A DNA stretch of 64,000 nucleotides. It comes from CAMDPA01 sp965223035 (GTDB lineage Bacteria > Pseudomonadota > Alphaproteobacteria > Rhizobiales > Hyphomicrobiaceae). Location of the stretch: assembly GCA_965223035.1 (NCBI GenBank), contig OZ244980.1, positions 4,278,001 through 4,342,000 of the forward strand, read 5' to 3'. Both the position numbers and the translations under genes were made by a program. Below the pieces are notes generated by a model, which saw only the letters and a program-made list of their open reading frames with translations, did no database searches and had not been told where the DNA came from. Shown here one piece after another: positions 35,497-45,087 of the stretch; position 1 is the stretch's first letter; every line of letters starts with the position of its first letter.

Positions 35497-36396
35497 TCAG
35501 TCGATTTTGCCCGTCAGCCAATAGGTGATGCGGGAAGGATGCTCCGCGATATAACGGCTCACCACAGCGTCATAGCCCGTCGCCTTGGCGCGCGCGATCG
35601 CCATTTCCAGTTCATTGAGCGGAATATACATGCGCACCAAAAGGTCAAACACGTCTGGAAACGCGCGCCCCAGCCCTTGTCGGACAATCGCATGAATGGC
35701 TTCGCGGCCACCGAGCACGCCTTTAGGGTCCTCCAGGAACCGCAGTTTCCAAACATGGAACATCCAATGGGGGCGCCACGCCGTCGCCACGATCCAACGC
35801 TTGCGGCGATGCGCCCGCTCGACCATGGCGGTCATGGCGGCACCGGAGGAGGCGATCAGGTGATAGCGCGGCAGATTATAGGCCTTGATCGCCCGCTCCG
35901 ATAGGCGCATCAAGCCGGCGCCCGGGTCGATGCCGTAGATCTGCCGGTTCAGCCGGTCGGCGATTTCGGGTCGTGCCAGATCAGCAATGCTCGATATTTT
36001 TTCAATCGGCACATAGGCGGGAACCACCCACCCCAGCTTGGCGCCGGTATAGATCGGTCCGAGATCGACGAATTGGCCAGCGAACCGGCGGTGATAGTCG
36101 GCGTGTGTATCGGGCAGCCAGGCCATTAACATCACGTCCAGGTCGCCGCGCGCAATTCCCTGATACTGCAGGGCGATGTCGGTCAGGATCAGGTCGACGT
36201 CATGGCCGAGGCGGATGTTGATCAAACGTTGGGCGAGCTTGGTGACCAACTCAGCATCGGACCACGCCGTCCAACCGATCCGGATGGCCTTGGACTTGGC
36301 GCTGGCCGAGGCAGGCGGTACGACAAGGCACAGCACAAAGGCCGCCACCAGCCAACGCAGCCCACACGACCGAAAATGACCGATTAGTCGGCTCAT
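35497..36396 (-). CDS. proX: Glycine betaine/proline-type ABC transporter substrate-binding protein
   Basis: This 299-residue OpuAC-family binding protein has a signal peptide (LRWLVAAFVLCLVVPPASASA). The mature part opens IRIGWTAWSDAELVTKLAQRL and contains DIALQYQGIARGDLDVML and WLPDTHADYH, conserved in quaternary-amine binding proteins. The ligand is probably glycine betaine, choline or a related compound. It is the last gene of a proV-proW-proX order and overlaps proW by 4 nt. Confidence 0.87.
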   Translation of the reverse strand: MSRLIGHFRSCGLRWLVAAFVLCLVVPPASASAKSKAIRIGWTAWSDAELVTKLAQRLINIRLGHDVDLILTDIALQYQGIARGDLDVMLMAWLPDTHADYHRRFAGQFVDLGPIYTGAKLGWVVPAYVPIEKISSIADLARPEIADRLNRQIYGIDPGAGLMRLSERAIKAYNLPRYHLIASSGAAMTAMVERAHRRKRWIVATAWRPHWMFHVWKLRFLEDPKGVLGGREAIHAIVRQGLGRAFPDVFDLLVRMYIPLNELEMAIARAKATGYDAVVSRYIAEHPSRITYWLTGKID

Positions 36397-37295
36397 GGCC
36401 TGTCTCCGCGGACGCGATCGACCTGACGGCCGGTTAGACTGTCGAAGAGGCGTTGTACCCAGGTGCGCGGCGAGCGCAGCACTCCGAAGCTCTGGGTAAT
36501 CCGGTCCAAAACGATCGCCAAGATAACCACGCTGAAGCCGCCCTCAAACCCGCGGCCGATATCGAGACGTTGGATTCCGGCCAATACTTCATTGCCAAGT
36601 CCGCCCGCTCCGATCATCGATGCGATCACGACCATGGACAGCGACAATAAGATGGTTTGATTGACACCGGCCATAATCGACGGCAGCGCCAACGGAAGCT
36701 GAACTTTGAACAACAGCTGTCGCCACGTGCAACCAAACGAGAGGCCTGCCTCCACCAGTTCACTGTCAACGCCCCGCACGCCCAAATTGGTTAGGCGCAC
36801 AGCTGGCGGCATCGAGAAAACGATTGTGGCAATGGCGCCTGGAACCTTTCCGAGCCCAAAAAACATCGCGGCGGGAATCAGATAAACGAACGGCGGCAGC
36901 GTTTGCATCAGGTCCAGTATGGGTCGAATGATCGCTTCCGCGACATCGTTCTTCGCCGCCAGAATTCCAAGCGGCAGGCCAATGGCGACGCTGGTGAGCG
37001 TGGCGGCCAGTATCAAGGCGAGCGTCGCCATGGTCTCATCCCAAAGGCCCATGCCCACGATCAACATCAGCCCGCCAAGCGCGGCGATCGCGAACGACCA
37101 ACTCACGCGCCAGGCCGCCAGCAGCACGATGACCGGGATCACCACCTGCACTGACATGGCGACCAGCAGCATCTCGATCGACTGAACGAGCCCGCCAACG
37201 ATATAGCTGATGGCGTCAAACCCGCCGGCCAGATGCACAAGGCAAAACTCGACCGCGTCCTCCATCCATTGGCCGACTGGAATATCAATGTTCAT
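36393..37295 (-). CDS. proW: ABC transporter permease (ProW-like)
   Basis: The 300-residue inner-membrane permease has at least six hydrophobic helices. The cytoplasmic loop that contacts the ATPase is in the GVRGVDSELVEAGLSFGCTW / VQLPLALPSIMAGVNQ region (EAA-type motif). Short segments such as IRPILDLMQTLPPFVYLIPA are typical of ProW/OpuAB. It overlaps proV and proX by 4 nt each, so the three are one transcript. Confidence 0.9.
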   Translation of the reverse strand: MNIDIPVGQWMEDAVEFCLVHLAGGFDAISYIVGGLVQSIEMLLVAMSVQVVIPVIVLLAAWRVSWSFAIAALGGLMLIVGMGLWDETMATLALILAATLTSVAIGLPLGILAAKNDVAEAIIRPILDLMQTLPPFVYLIPAAMFFGLGKVPGAIATIVFSMPPAVRLTNLGVRGVDSELVEAGLSFGCTWRQLLFKVQLPLALPSIMAGVNQTILLSLSMVVIASMIGAGGLGNEVLAGIQRLDIGRGFEGGFSVVILAIVLDRITQSFGVLRSPRTWVQRLFDSLTGRQVDRVRGDRP

Positions 37296-38518
37296 GGCAC
37301 CCTACCATCGAGCGCCTTCAGCACCTGTGCTTTTCCAACGGTGCCAAGGAAACGCCCGGTGTGGTCCGTGACGGGTACATCGAATGGGCATTCAGCAACC
37401 ACACCAATACAGTCATCGATCGTTTGATCAGCTAGAACAATGGGGACGTCGGACAGAAACGCGCCAGCGATGCCTATCGCCTTTGCGCGCTGCGCTAGCT
37501 CGAGGCTCGCAAGCTCCACCACTCCTGCAAAGCGACCGGCCTGATCCTCGACGTAGCCGAATTTCTGGTCGCCGCCCTTCAGCATCTCAATTGCCGTCGT
37601 CACTTCATCGGGCCCACGCCGGATGACGACGTCGGGATTAATCCGAGCGAGATCGGCAACGGTAAACACCTTGGACAAATCCACTTTCTCAAAAAAAGAT
37701 CGTATGTACGCGTTGGCCGGGTTTGCGACGATCTGTTGCAAGGTCCCGGTTTGGACGATTGTGCCATCGTCCATGATCGCCAGGCGGTCGGCGATCCGTA
37801 ACGCTTCGTCGAGATCGTGGGAGATGAAAATCACAGTGAGATTGTGCGCCTCACGGATCCGCAACAGCTCGTCCTGCATCTCGAACCGAATCAGTGGATC
37901 CAACGCCGAGAATGCCTCGTCCATCAACATCACGGTCGGCTCCAACGCCAGTGCTCGCGCCAACCCAACCCGCTGACGCATTCCGCCCGACAATTCGTCA
38001 GGATAGCTATGCGCGTAGGCGGCCAAGCCCACGGTATCGAGCGCGTTGCGTGCCCGCGAAAGCCGCGTTTGCCGTTCGACGCCTGCCACGCCCAATCCGA
38101 ACGCTGCATTCTCCAATGCGTTAAGATGAGGCATAAGCGCGAAGGATTGAAACACCATCGCGATATCACGGCGTCGCAGTTCCACCAATTCACGCGCGCT
38201 CATCGCGGTGATGTCGACACCATCGATCCGTATGTTGCCCGCCGTCGGCTCGATAAGTCGGTTGAGCATGCGCACCAACGTGGACTTGCCGGAGCCCGAC
38301 AAGCCCATGACCACGAAAATCTCTCCACGCTGAATTTGGAATGACGCGTCCTGAATGGCCACGACCTGGCCGGTGCGATCCAGGATCTCCCGCTTGTCTG
38401 CACCATCTCGCAACGCCTGCATTCCGACCTCGGGCTTGTCGCCAAAGATCTTGTAGAGGCGTTCAACGACGATTTTCGGGCATGCTTCGGCGCTCACTGC
38501 ACAATATCCCCCAAGCAC
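37292..38518 (-). CDS. proV: ABC transporter ATP-binding protein (ProV-like)
   Basis: A 408-residue ATPase with Walker A GLSGSGKST, signature LSGGMRQRVGLARAL and Walker B VMLMDEAFSALDPL. The C-terminal 130 residues hold a tandem CBS-like region (VEDQAGRFAGVV, VTDHTGRFLGTVGKAQVL). In OpuA-type importers such a region senses ionic strength. It is the first gene of the proVWX unit and energises uptake of a betaine-like osmoprotectant, so the operon probably serves osmotic adaptation. Confidence 0.9.
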   Translation of the reverse strand: MLGGYCAVSAEACPKIVVERLYKIFGDKPEVGMQALRDGADKREILDRTGQVVAIQDASFQIQRGEIFVVMGLSGSGKSTLVRMLNRLIEPTAGNIRIDGVDITAMSARELVELRRRDIAMVFQSFALMPHLNALENAAFGLGVAGVERQTRLSRARNALDTVGLAAYAHSYPDELSGGMRQRVGLARALALEPTVMLMDEAFSALDPLIRFEMQDELLRIREAHNLTVIFISHDLDEALRIADRLAIMDDGTIVQTGTLQQIVANPANAYIRSFFEKVDLSKVFTVADLARINPDVVIRRGPDEVTTAIEMLKGGDQKFGYVEDQAGRFAGVVELASLELAQRAKAIGIAGAFLSDVPIVLADQTIDDCIGVVAECPFDVPVTDHTGRFLGTVGKAQVLKALDGRVP

Positions 38519-38737
38519 CTGGCTGCGGACGATTGATGACGCTGCCCGCCATCAATGGCTGGACCAAGAAGGGCCGCCTTGATCGGGGACAAATCGCGAT
38601 CGCGCTCACGCGAGGCCCAACGCAAGCCCCTGAGGCAAGTCCTGTGAGGCAAGCCCCGTTGATAATGATCAACGATGCCGTCACCATCGTGCGCTGTTCA
38701 GAAGATCAGTTAGCGGTCACTGTCAGTCGGCGATGAT

Positions 38738-39907
38738 CTAGCCCACGGGGGAAGCTGACGGCCGGCCATGGCCTTCGGGCGAGGCCGGCTTCGGTTGACG
38801 CTGGCCCGCCTGCTCCATCAGCGGCATCACATCGTCGGTCCACTGTTTGAGTTCGGTCTTGTAGTCGACCCAAGAGATCAGCATACCATCGATGCCGATC
38901 TTGATCAGTTTATCGATCTCGCTGACGATTTGCTCGGCGGTTCCGACCAGGGGGTATCCACCGTGGCCGGCGATGAAATGAAAACGAAAATCGTCGAGCA
39001 CGGCGGGATCGAGTGTGCGCGAGTGCATGCCGAAAATCTCGAGTAGGTTATCGACGGCTACATAATCGCCTTTCTCGCGGACATAGTAATTGAGATAATC
39101 CTGCGCCTCCTTTTCGGTTTGCCGACAAACGACATAGACGTGAATCCAGGTTTGGATCTCGCGACCGGCGGATCGCGCCTTGCCCTTTAGCGCATCGATC
39201 TGCGCCTTGCCAGCTTCCACGTCGTGCTGCTTCAGGATCAAAAAGTTCATGTCGGCTTGGGTCGCGGCAAACTCTTGGCCGGCCGGAGACCCTCCGGCAT
39301 TCATCACCGGCACGTAGGGCTGTTGTATCGGTTTGGGCTGGCTCCAGACATTCTTGGCATTAAACCACCGGCCGTTGAAGTCGAAGGCCCGCTCTTCGCA
39401 CCAGATCCGGCGCACAAACGCGAGCCATTCCTTCGCATAAGCATAGCGCTCATCGTGCTCGCGCCATTCGGCATCGAACATCTCAAATTCGTTCCGGAAC
39501 CAGCCGCACACCACGTTGAGGGCGAACCTGCCGCCGGAGATATGATCGATCGTCGCGCACTGCTTGGCTGCGGCCACAGGGTGGATCAGCGGAACATGAG
39601 AGGTTGAGAAGATGCAGCTGTAGTCGGTCACAGCCGCAACGGCCGATGCCCAGGTAAACGTCTCAAAGGTGCGGTTGTTGAAGTTGGTCGCGCCGCCGTA
39701 CCCCTTCCAACGGGCCACCGGAAGCAATACCTCAAGGCCGGCGCGGTCCGCCATCACCGCGACCTCACGGGTCTGCGGCCAGGTCATTTCCCAGGTGTTC
39801 TCGGCTGTCGTAATGGTGGAGCCATGACTGCAGTTCATGGCGATAATGCCAAGCTTCATCCGATTATCGTTGAACAGTGGATTTTCCGTCACCTCGCCTG
39901 CCCTCAT
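38738..39907 (-). CDS. LLM class flavin-dependent monooxygenase (SfnG/RutA-like)
   Basis: The 389-residue luciferase-like enzyme has NPLFNDNRMKLGIIAMNCSH at the N terminus, ISGGRFALNVVCGWFRNEFE in the barrel, and HGGYPLVGTAEQIVSEIDK near the end. These fit the branch containing dimethyl-sulfone monooxygenase and RutA-like enzymes, which use reduced flavin to cleave C-S or C-N bonds. The start is the ATG of MRAGEVTENPL; a TTG further upstream would add unrelated residues. A NodB-fold hydrolase lies upstream on the same strand. The substrate is not known. Confidence 0.86.
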   Translation of the reverse strand: MRAGEVTENPLFNDNRMKLGIIAMNCSHGSTITTAENTWEMTWPQTREVAVMADRAGLEVLLPVARWKGYGGATNFNNRTFETFTWASAVAAVTDYSCIFSTSHVPLIHPVAAAKQCATIDHISGGRFALNVVCGWFRNEFEMFDAEWREHDERYAYAKEWLAFVRRIWCEERAFDFNGRWFNAKNVWSQPKPIQQPYVPVMNAGGSPAGQEFAATQADMNFLILKQHDVEAGKAQIDALKGKARSAGREIQTWIHVYVVCRQTEKEAQDYLNYYVREKGDYVAVDNLLEIFGMHSRTLDPAVLDDFRFHFIAGHGGYPLVGTAEQIVSEIDKLIKIGIDGMLISWVDYKTELKQWTDDVMPLMEQAGQRQPKPASPEGHGRPSASPVG

Positions 39908-40052
39908 CAATGACGTGGTCCCAGAGGCCTTTCCGCTCCAGCGGCTTTCGGGGGCCAAAAAATGCCCGCTGGATACAATCCCGCCCGGGACATCCCATCC
40001 AACGCGATCGCCTTCGCCGATCGATCACACGCAGCACTTGGCGCCCTATAAG

Positions 40053-40194
40053 CCTAGAGCAACCTGCTCTTGATCGGCATCAGAACGATCCCGATCAAGA
40101 GCAGAACGTTGCTCGACACCTTAAGGGCGATCATCTTTGTGCCTTAACTGGGAACCGGCTTTGCGGTTCCCAGTTAAGGCACGACGATCTAGAC
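40053..40194. repeat. Family 1 palindromic repeat, complete copy in reverse order
   Basis: Module B (AGAGCAACCTGCTCTTGATCGG / CCGATCAAGAGCAGAACGTTGCTC type) comes first, then module A (GATCATCTTTGTGCCTTAACTGG / CAGTTAAGGCACGACGATC type). The whole element is inverted relative to the copies at 28.6 and 34.2 kb. Compensated changes in both arms (GCCTT to GCTCTT, AAATCGG to AACTGGG) keep the stems paired. Confidence 0.85.
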
Positions 40195-40278
40195 CCACTT
40201 AATCCGACGCAAGATCTCCCGCCGGCGATGCCGTCTGGTCAGATCCCGCTCCAACAGCACTCGCGCACCGGCAAGCGC

Positions 40279-41187
40279 TCATTCCGACGGGATATGGCTT
40301 TGATGGTTTTCAAGATACCATTCGGCAATCTCCTCCCGCCTCGCCCACCAAACGTCACTAAAACCCTTTGCGTACTCTATGAATTCGCGTAGTGCCCGGA
40401 TCCGGAACGGTTGCCCGATCACATGTGGATGAATCCCCAAATTCATAATCTTTCCCGTTGCCGCACTTTCCGCATACAGCACATCAAACTGCTCCTTGAT
40501 TTCCGCCAGACCCTGGCTCGTCGTCAGCCCACGACGGGTGAACAAGCTAAAGTCATTGATCTCGATCGAATAGGGGACCGAGACGATGGGACCGCTGGGG
40601 GTGTCGATCAGATAGGGTTGATCATCATTCATCAAATCGCAGAAGAAGATCAGGCCCTCCTCGGCGGCAATATCGATCGCCTCCGGCGTTCCCCTGAGCG
40701 ATGAGGACAGCCAGCCGCGGGCCTTGCGTCCGACAGCTTGCTCGTAAACGGCGAGCACCTCGCGAATCAACTTGCGTTGGGCCTCGACGTCCGGACTCAG
40801 CTTGTGCAGCAGCTCGCCCTGCTCGTAGCCGTGCGCCACGATTTCGCATCCCAACTCCAGCGCCGCCTCGACGATTTCCGGTCGCTTGAGCGCGACCAAC
40901 GCGTTCATGGTTGCGGCGACCTGAACGCCGGCTTCGCGGAACACCTCAAAACACCGCCAAACGCCGGCGCGCTGACCATACTCACGCCATGAGAAGTTGG
41001 GGAAGTCGGCGATATTGCTGGGAACGGGATCGAGTAGAATGGGTGGTCCGCCAGCGTAATGCGGCTCCGGGCTAGCCTTGATCATCTCCCAGTGCTCTAG
41101 GTTGATGGTGATGATCACCGCCAGCCGCTTGCCATTCGGCCACCGCAACGGTTTGCGGTGTGGCATTGGCGACCATTTATAGTCCAT
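40279..41187 (-). CDS. Polysaccharide deacetylase (NodB-fold) family protein
   Basis: The 302-residue protein starts MDYKWSPMPHRKPLRWPNGK with AAAGGAGAG upstream. NodB-fold features are ITINLEHWE, CEIVAHGYEQGELLHKLSPD and GWLSSSLRGTPEAIDIAAEE. These resemble the PuuE/allantoinase-like branch more than chitin deacetylases. The first acid motif has Glu-His where the classical TFDDG Asp pair would be. It probably hydrolyses a small amide or N-acyl compound. It lies on the same strand as the LLM oxygenase and is divergent from a TRAP operon, which could import the substrate. Confidence 0.8.
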   Translation of the reverse strand: MDYKWSPMPHRKPLRWPNGKRLAVIITINLEHWEMIKASPEPHYAGGPPILLDPVPSNIADFPNFSWREYGQRAGVWRCFEVFREAGVQVAATMNALVALKRPEIVEAALELGCEIVAHGYEQGELLHKLSPDVEAQRKLIREVLAVYEQAVGRKARGWLSSSLRGTPEAIDIAAEEGLIFFCDLMNDDQPYLIDTPSGPIVSVPYSIEINDFSLFTRRGLTTSQGLAEIKEQFDVLYAESAATGKIMNLGIHPHVIGQPFRIRALREFIEYAKGFSDVWWARREEIAEWYLENHQSHIPSE

Positions 41188-41502
41188 GACGCTCTCCTTT
41201 GGACGGCCTTGGCCTGTGCGCCTTCGCGGGCACACAGCTCGATGCCCCACCCGAGTATGCCCCGGTTGGGATCTGGTCTGTCAATCGATCCACTTGGGAT
41301 CGCTTTGCCGCCTTGAGCAAAGCCTTGGCACGACCGGCACAGGATCGCCAAACCGAAGGCCATGCGATCGCATCTCCCGCGATTGCCTCTGTTTGACAAC
41401 GCCTTCCTGACCGGGTCACAGTTACCCCATGGGAATGGCGCGGTCCAACCGTCACACTTTGCGATTGAAGCTATTTTTGCGGAACTTTTCAGGGAGGCCT
41501 CG
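41188..41502. promoter_or_regulatory. Divergent regulatory region between NodB-fold gene and TRAP operon
   Basis: About 315 bases with no gene. It must carry the promoters of both units. A shared regulator would link uptake and hydrolysis. No clean palindrome was found by eye. Confidence 0.4.
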
Positions 41503-42537
41503 ATGAGACGTGGGCACGCATTTCTGCTTGGGCTCGCAGGTGCTTCGGTGCTGTGGGCTGCAATGATCACGTCGCCGACCTTCGCGGCAGACAAGGTCAC
41601 GCTACGCCTCCACCACTTCAGTTCACCCCGCTCCATCGAAAGTCGGGTCATCCTCAATCCGCTAGCCGAAGCGCTCAAGCGCGATTCCGGCGGCACGCTG
41701 GAATTGCAGATCTTTCCGGGCATGCAGCTCGGTGGCAAACCCCGCGATTTGCTGGACCAGGTGCTGAATGGCGTGGTCGACATGGTCTATACGCTGCCGG
41801 GTTACCACGGTGGGCGGTTCCCGATCATGCAAGGTCTAGAGCTGCCTTTCATCGGCAAGGGTGGCGCAGCCATGAGCGGCGCCGCCTGGGAATTCGTCGA
41901 CAAATACGGCAAGAGCGAGCTCAAGGGGCTGAAGCTGATCACCTTGAGCGGGATCGATATCGGTTTCGTACAAACCTCGAAAACACCAGTCCGAAAACTA
42001 GAGGACATGCGAGGCCTGAAAATCCGGGTCGCCTCCCGCTATATCGGCATGGCGGTTAAAGCCTTCGGCGGCGTGCCCGTGCAGATGCCGCTGCCGGCGG
42101 TGTATGAGGCAATGGCGCGCGGACAAGTGCAGGGCATGATGATGCCCTGGGTGATCACGATCCCCTTCAAGCTGCAAGACGTGGCCAACCACTACACGGA
42201 GGTGCCGGTCTATACGTCGATGCTGCTGACTGTCATGAACGAGAACAGTTTCAATAAGTTGAGCGATGCCCATAAGGCAGTGATCAATAAGAATATCGGC
42301 GTCGACCTTGGTCGACGCTACGGCAAGGCCTGGGATGACGGGGCCGACGCCGCGCGGCGGGCGGCCATCAAAAAGGGCAAGCAGATCATCACGGTCGACG
42401 CGGCCGAGGAGGGCCGTTGGCGTTCGGCCGCCAAAACGGCGCATGAGGCTTGGATCGCTGAAATGACCGGTAAGGGCCTACCTGGCAAGCAGATGTTTGA
42501 GGACCTGCTGGCCATCATCAAAAACAATGGCGGATAG
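41503..42537 (+). CDS. dctP: TRAP transporter substrate-binding protein DctP
   Basis: A 344-residue periplasmic binding protein. The signal peptide ends at SPTFAADK. DctP features are LRLHHFSSPRSIESRVILNP at the start and the GLKIRVASRYIGMAVKAFGG segment, with the Arg that binds carboxylate ligands. The start is an ATG with GGGAGG 6 nt upstream; the frame continues further upstream without function. It is the first gene of dctP-dctQ-dctM, a sodium-driven importer. The ligand is probably an organic acid, identity unknown. Confidence 0.92.
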   Translation: MRRGHAFLLGLAGASVLWAAMITSPTFAADKVTLRLHHFSSPRSIESRVILNPLAEALKRDSGGTLELQIFPGMQLGGKPRDLLDQVLNGVVDMVYTLPGYHGGRFPIMQGLELPFIGKGGAAMSGAAWEFVDKYGKSELKGLKLITLSGIDIGFVQTSKTPVRKLEDMRGLKIRVASRYIGMAVKAFGGVPVQMPLPAVYEAMARGQVQGMMMPWVITIPFKLQDVANHYTEVPVYTSMLLTVMNENSFNKLSDAHKAVINKNIGVDLGRRYGKAWDDGADAARRAAIKKGKQIITVDAAEEGRWRSAAKTAHEAWIAEMTGKGLPGKQMFEDLLAIIKNNGG

Positions 42538-42552
42538 ACGATCATCGGTCAC

Positions 42553-43092
42553 ATGCACGAGGCCTACGCCCAACGACCGGTCGGCCGCTTGCTGTTGCAG
42601 CTCAGCGAGACTTTGGCGCTGGCCGGCGGCCTGGTGCTGATTGTCGTCACTGTGTTGACGGTGGCGAGTGTGGTCGGGCGGACAGCCTTCAACATGCCGG
42701 TGTTGGGCGATTCTGAAATTGTCGAGGTCGGGGTCGCCTTCTCGATCTTCTCGTTCCTTGCCTATTGTCAAATGCGCGGCGCCAACGTGATCGTCGACTT
42801 TTTCACCAAGCCGCTGCCGGCCTATCTCCGAAACGGTCTGGATACCATCAGCAATCTGGTATTCGCGATCGTCGTGATGGTGCTGACCTGGCGGCTCGGA
42901 CTGGGCGGCATCGACGCCTATCAGCGCGGCGATTTTTCGATGTTTCTCCAAATTCCGACGTGGTGGGGTTATGTGGGCGCCTTCATCTCTTGCCTGCTGT
43001 GGGCGGTGGCGTGCCTTTACACGGCGCTGTTGCCACTGTTCGGCACCGCCGATCCGGCTCCCCGGACACAGCAAAGGTTGGACCGCGACTGA
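42553..43092 (+). CDS. dctQ: TRAP transporter small permease DctQ
   Basis: The 179-residue protein has four hydrophobic helices and the usual motifs EIVEVGVAFSIFSFLAYCQM and GANVIVDFFTKPLP. It is the small membrane subunit that pairs with DctM. It starts 15 nt after the dctP stop, in the same transcript. Confidence 0.9.
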   Translation: MHEAYAQRPVGRLLLQLSETLALAGGLVLIVVTVLTVASVVGRTAFNMPVLGDSEIVEVGVAFSIFSFLAYCQMRGANVIVDFFTKPLPAYLRNGLDTISNLVFAIVVMVLTWRLGLGGIDAYQRGDFSMFLQIPTWWGYVGAFISCLLWAVACLYTALLPLFGTADPAPRTQQRLDRD

Positions 43093-43162
43093 TACGCTCA
43101 CTGCCTTAAGCCGCAATCGGCTTGAGCGACCCCCTCCCGCACCCGGCTCGTCTTGACACCCG

Positions 43163-44479
43163 ATGGATAACTTCACGCTTGGCTTGGTTTTTTTCGCCGT
43201 CACGGTCGCGCTGATCATGCTGCGTGTTCCGGTCGGCCTCGCCATGCTGTTGATGGGCGGCATCGGCTTTGCACAGATCGCCGGTTGGGACCCCTTACTC
43301 AACACGTTGAGGACGTCGACCTACGGCCGCTTTTCAAGCTATACGCTGTCGGTGGTCCCGTTGTTCCTGCTGATGGGCCAATTCGCCACCAAGGCGGGTT
43401 TGAACACCACGTTGTTCCGGGCGACCCGCGCTTGGGTCGGCCATTGGCGCGGCGGTCTCGCCATCTCAACGGTGGGTGGCTGTGCGATGTTTGGAGCGAT
43501 CTGCGGCTCATCGCTCGCAACGGCGGCAACCATGTCCCAAGTGGCGATGCCGCAGATGCGCCGATACGGCTACTCGGCGGCGCTGTCGGCTGGGACGCTG
43601 GCGGCCGGGGGAACGCTTGGGATCTTGATTCCGCCATCGGTGATTCTCGTGATCTATGCCGTCTATACGGAACAATCGATCGGCCACTTGTTCTTGGGCG
43701 CTGTGATCCCGGGGCTGATTGCTACGCTCGGTTACATGATCGTGGTTGCGATCTATGTGCGGCTCGCGCCGGCTGCTGGGCCGGCCGGCGAAAGGGCCGG
43801 GTGGCGCGAGCGGCTGGAGAGCTTGCGTGATATTTGGCCGGTGGCGCTCGTCTTCGTTCTGGTGGTCGCCGGCATCTACCTGGGGTGGTTTTCACCCACG
43901 GAGGGAGCGGCCATCGGCGCGGCGGCGGTTGGCGTGATCGCGGTCGTGATCGGTGGCATGCGCTGGCAGGGCTTGCGGCAAAGCCTGCTCGATACCGCCG
44001 AGACCACGGCGCTGATCTTTCTCATTCTGTTGGGCGCGGAACTGTTCAACGCGTTTCTGGCGCTGACCCAAATGCCGGTCGAGTTGGCGCGCGTCGTCGA
44101 GGACCTCGATGCCCCGCCCATCGTGATCATGATTGCGATGCTGGCGATCTATCTGGTGCTTGGCTGCGTGATGGAGTCGCTGGCCATGATCCTGTTGACG
44201 GTGCCGGTGTTCGTGCCGATCGTTCTGACGCTGGAGTTGGGGCTGAGCGAGGATCAGATCGCGGTATGGTTCGGCATTTTGGCGTTGATGGCGGTCGAGG
44301 TCGGCATGATCACGCCGCCTTTTGGCCTCAACATCTTCGTGATCAACGCGATGGCACAGGACGTCCCGATCGGGCAGACCTATAAGGGCGTTTTGCCGTT
44401 TGTCGTCAGCGACGTTGTGCGGATCTTGATCATCTTATTCGCCCCTTGGACGGTGCTGTGGCTGCCGGGCCTGCTCTGA
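43163..44479 (+). CDS. dctM: TRAP transporter large permease DctM
   Basis: The 438-residue transport subunit has 11-12 helices. Conserved segments are GLAMLLMGGIGFAQIAGWDP, AMFGAICGSSLATAATM, GTLAAGGTLGILIPPSVILV and LALMAVEVGMITPPFGLNIF, where helix breaks form the sodium and substrate sites. It ends the dctPQM operon. The following spacer has the possible hairpin GGTGAA-N8-TTCACC and then family 2 repeats. Confidence 0.92.
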   Translation: MDNFTLGLVFFAVTVALIMLRVPVGLAMLLMGGIGFAQIAGWDPLLNTLRTSTYGRFSSYTLSVVPLFLLMGQFATKAGLNTTLFRATRAWVGHWRGGLAISTVGGCAMFGAICGSSLATAATMSQVAMPQMRRYGYSAALSAGTLAAGGTLGILIPPSVILVIYAVYTEQSIGHLFLGAVIPGLIATLGYMIVVAIYVRLAPAAGPAGERAGWRERLESLRDIWPVALVFVLVVAGIYLGWFSPTEGAAIGAAAVGVIAVVIGGMRWQGLRQSLLDTAETTALIFLILLGAELFNAFLALTQMPVELARVVEDLDAPPIVIMIAMLAIYLVLGCVMESLAMILLTVPVFVPIVLTLELGLSEDQIAVWFGILALMAVEVGMITPPFGLNIFVINAMAQDVPIGQTYKGVLPFVVSDVVRILIILFAPWTVLWLPGLL

Positions 44480-44663
44480 AAATGCGGTGGTGAAAAAGGC
44501 GCTTCACCCCGTTGTGATGATCGATGACGTGCCATCAGTCGCACCACATCGCCATGTGAGGCGGCACGGCACGAGGATTTTTTTGCAACCCGGCGGCCTG
44601 ACCTGAGATCTCTCTCAAGGACGCTTGCGGAAACCGACACCGTCCGCGTTCGGCCTCATCATA

Positions 44664-44963
44664 GAGCGCTTCAGTGTTAGCCGGACCAGCCCGCTGTCCC
44701 GCTCAGCGCCTCCTGGCAGGATATCTTGGGTCGCCGGGTGGCACGCGGTGCGGCAATGCTAATCCGCCTCAGGCGGAACTGATCTATAGCGTGTCGGTAT
44801 CAGCTGGAACCATCCCGCTCCCCGCCCGGTCCCTCCGCTTGTTCCTCAACTGGGCCACCCAGAACATCATGCCATTGGGAGGCGAGTGGAGGAATGGAGT
44901 GGCGGAATCGGGCGAGGGAGCGGGCCGGCTCGGGCGATTCAGCCTTTGGCGGACATGATGTAG
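44664..44963. repeat. Two family 2 intergenic repeats in tandem
   Basis: The first (to about 44,786) is diverged but ends in CCGCCTCAGGCGGAACTGATCTA. The second follows at once with AGCGTGTCGGTATCAGCTGG, ACCATCCCGCTCCCCGCC, the mirror GCGAGGGAGCGGGCCGG, and TTTGGCGGACATGATGTAG. This shows that the ATGATCTA end joins directly to the next AGCGTTTCAG start. Confidence 0.75.
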
Positions 44964-45087
44964 CCAGGACCAAGGCACATCGACCTTGCCAACAGGTGCA
45001 GGGCGGCCTCGCTTGCCAAAGCGTTGGCGCGCACGGCCGTGGCGACAGGACTTGCGCGGCTGCATGCGAGCGGTATAGTCGCGGCCT

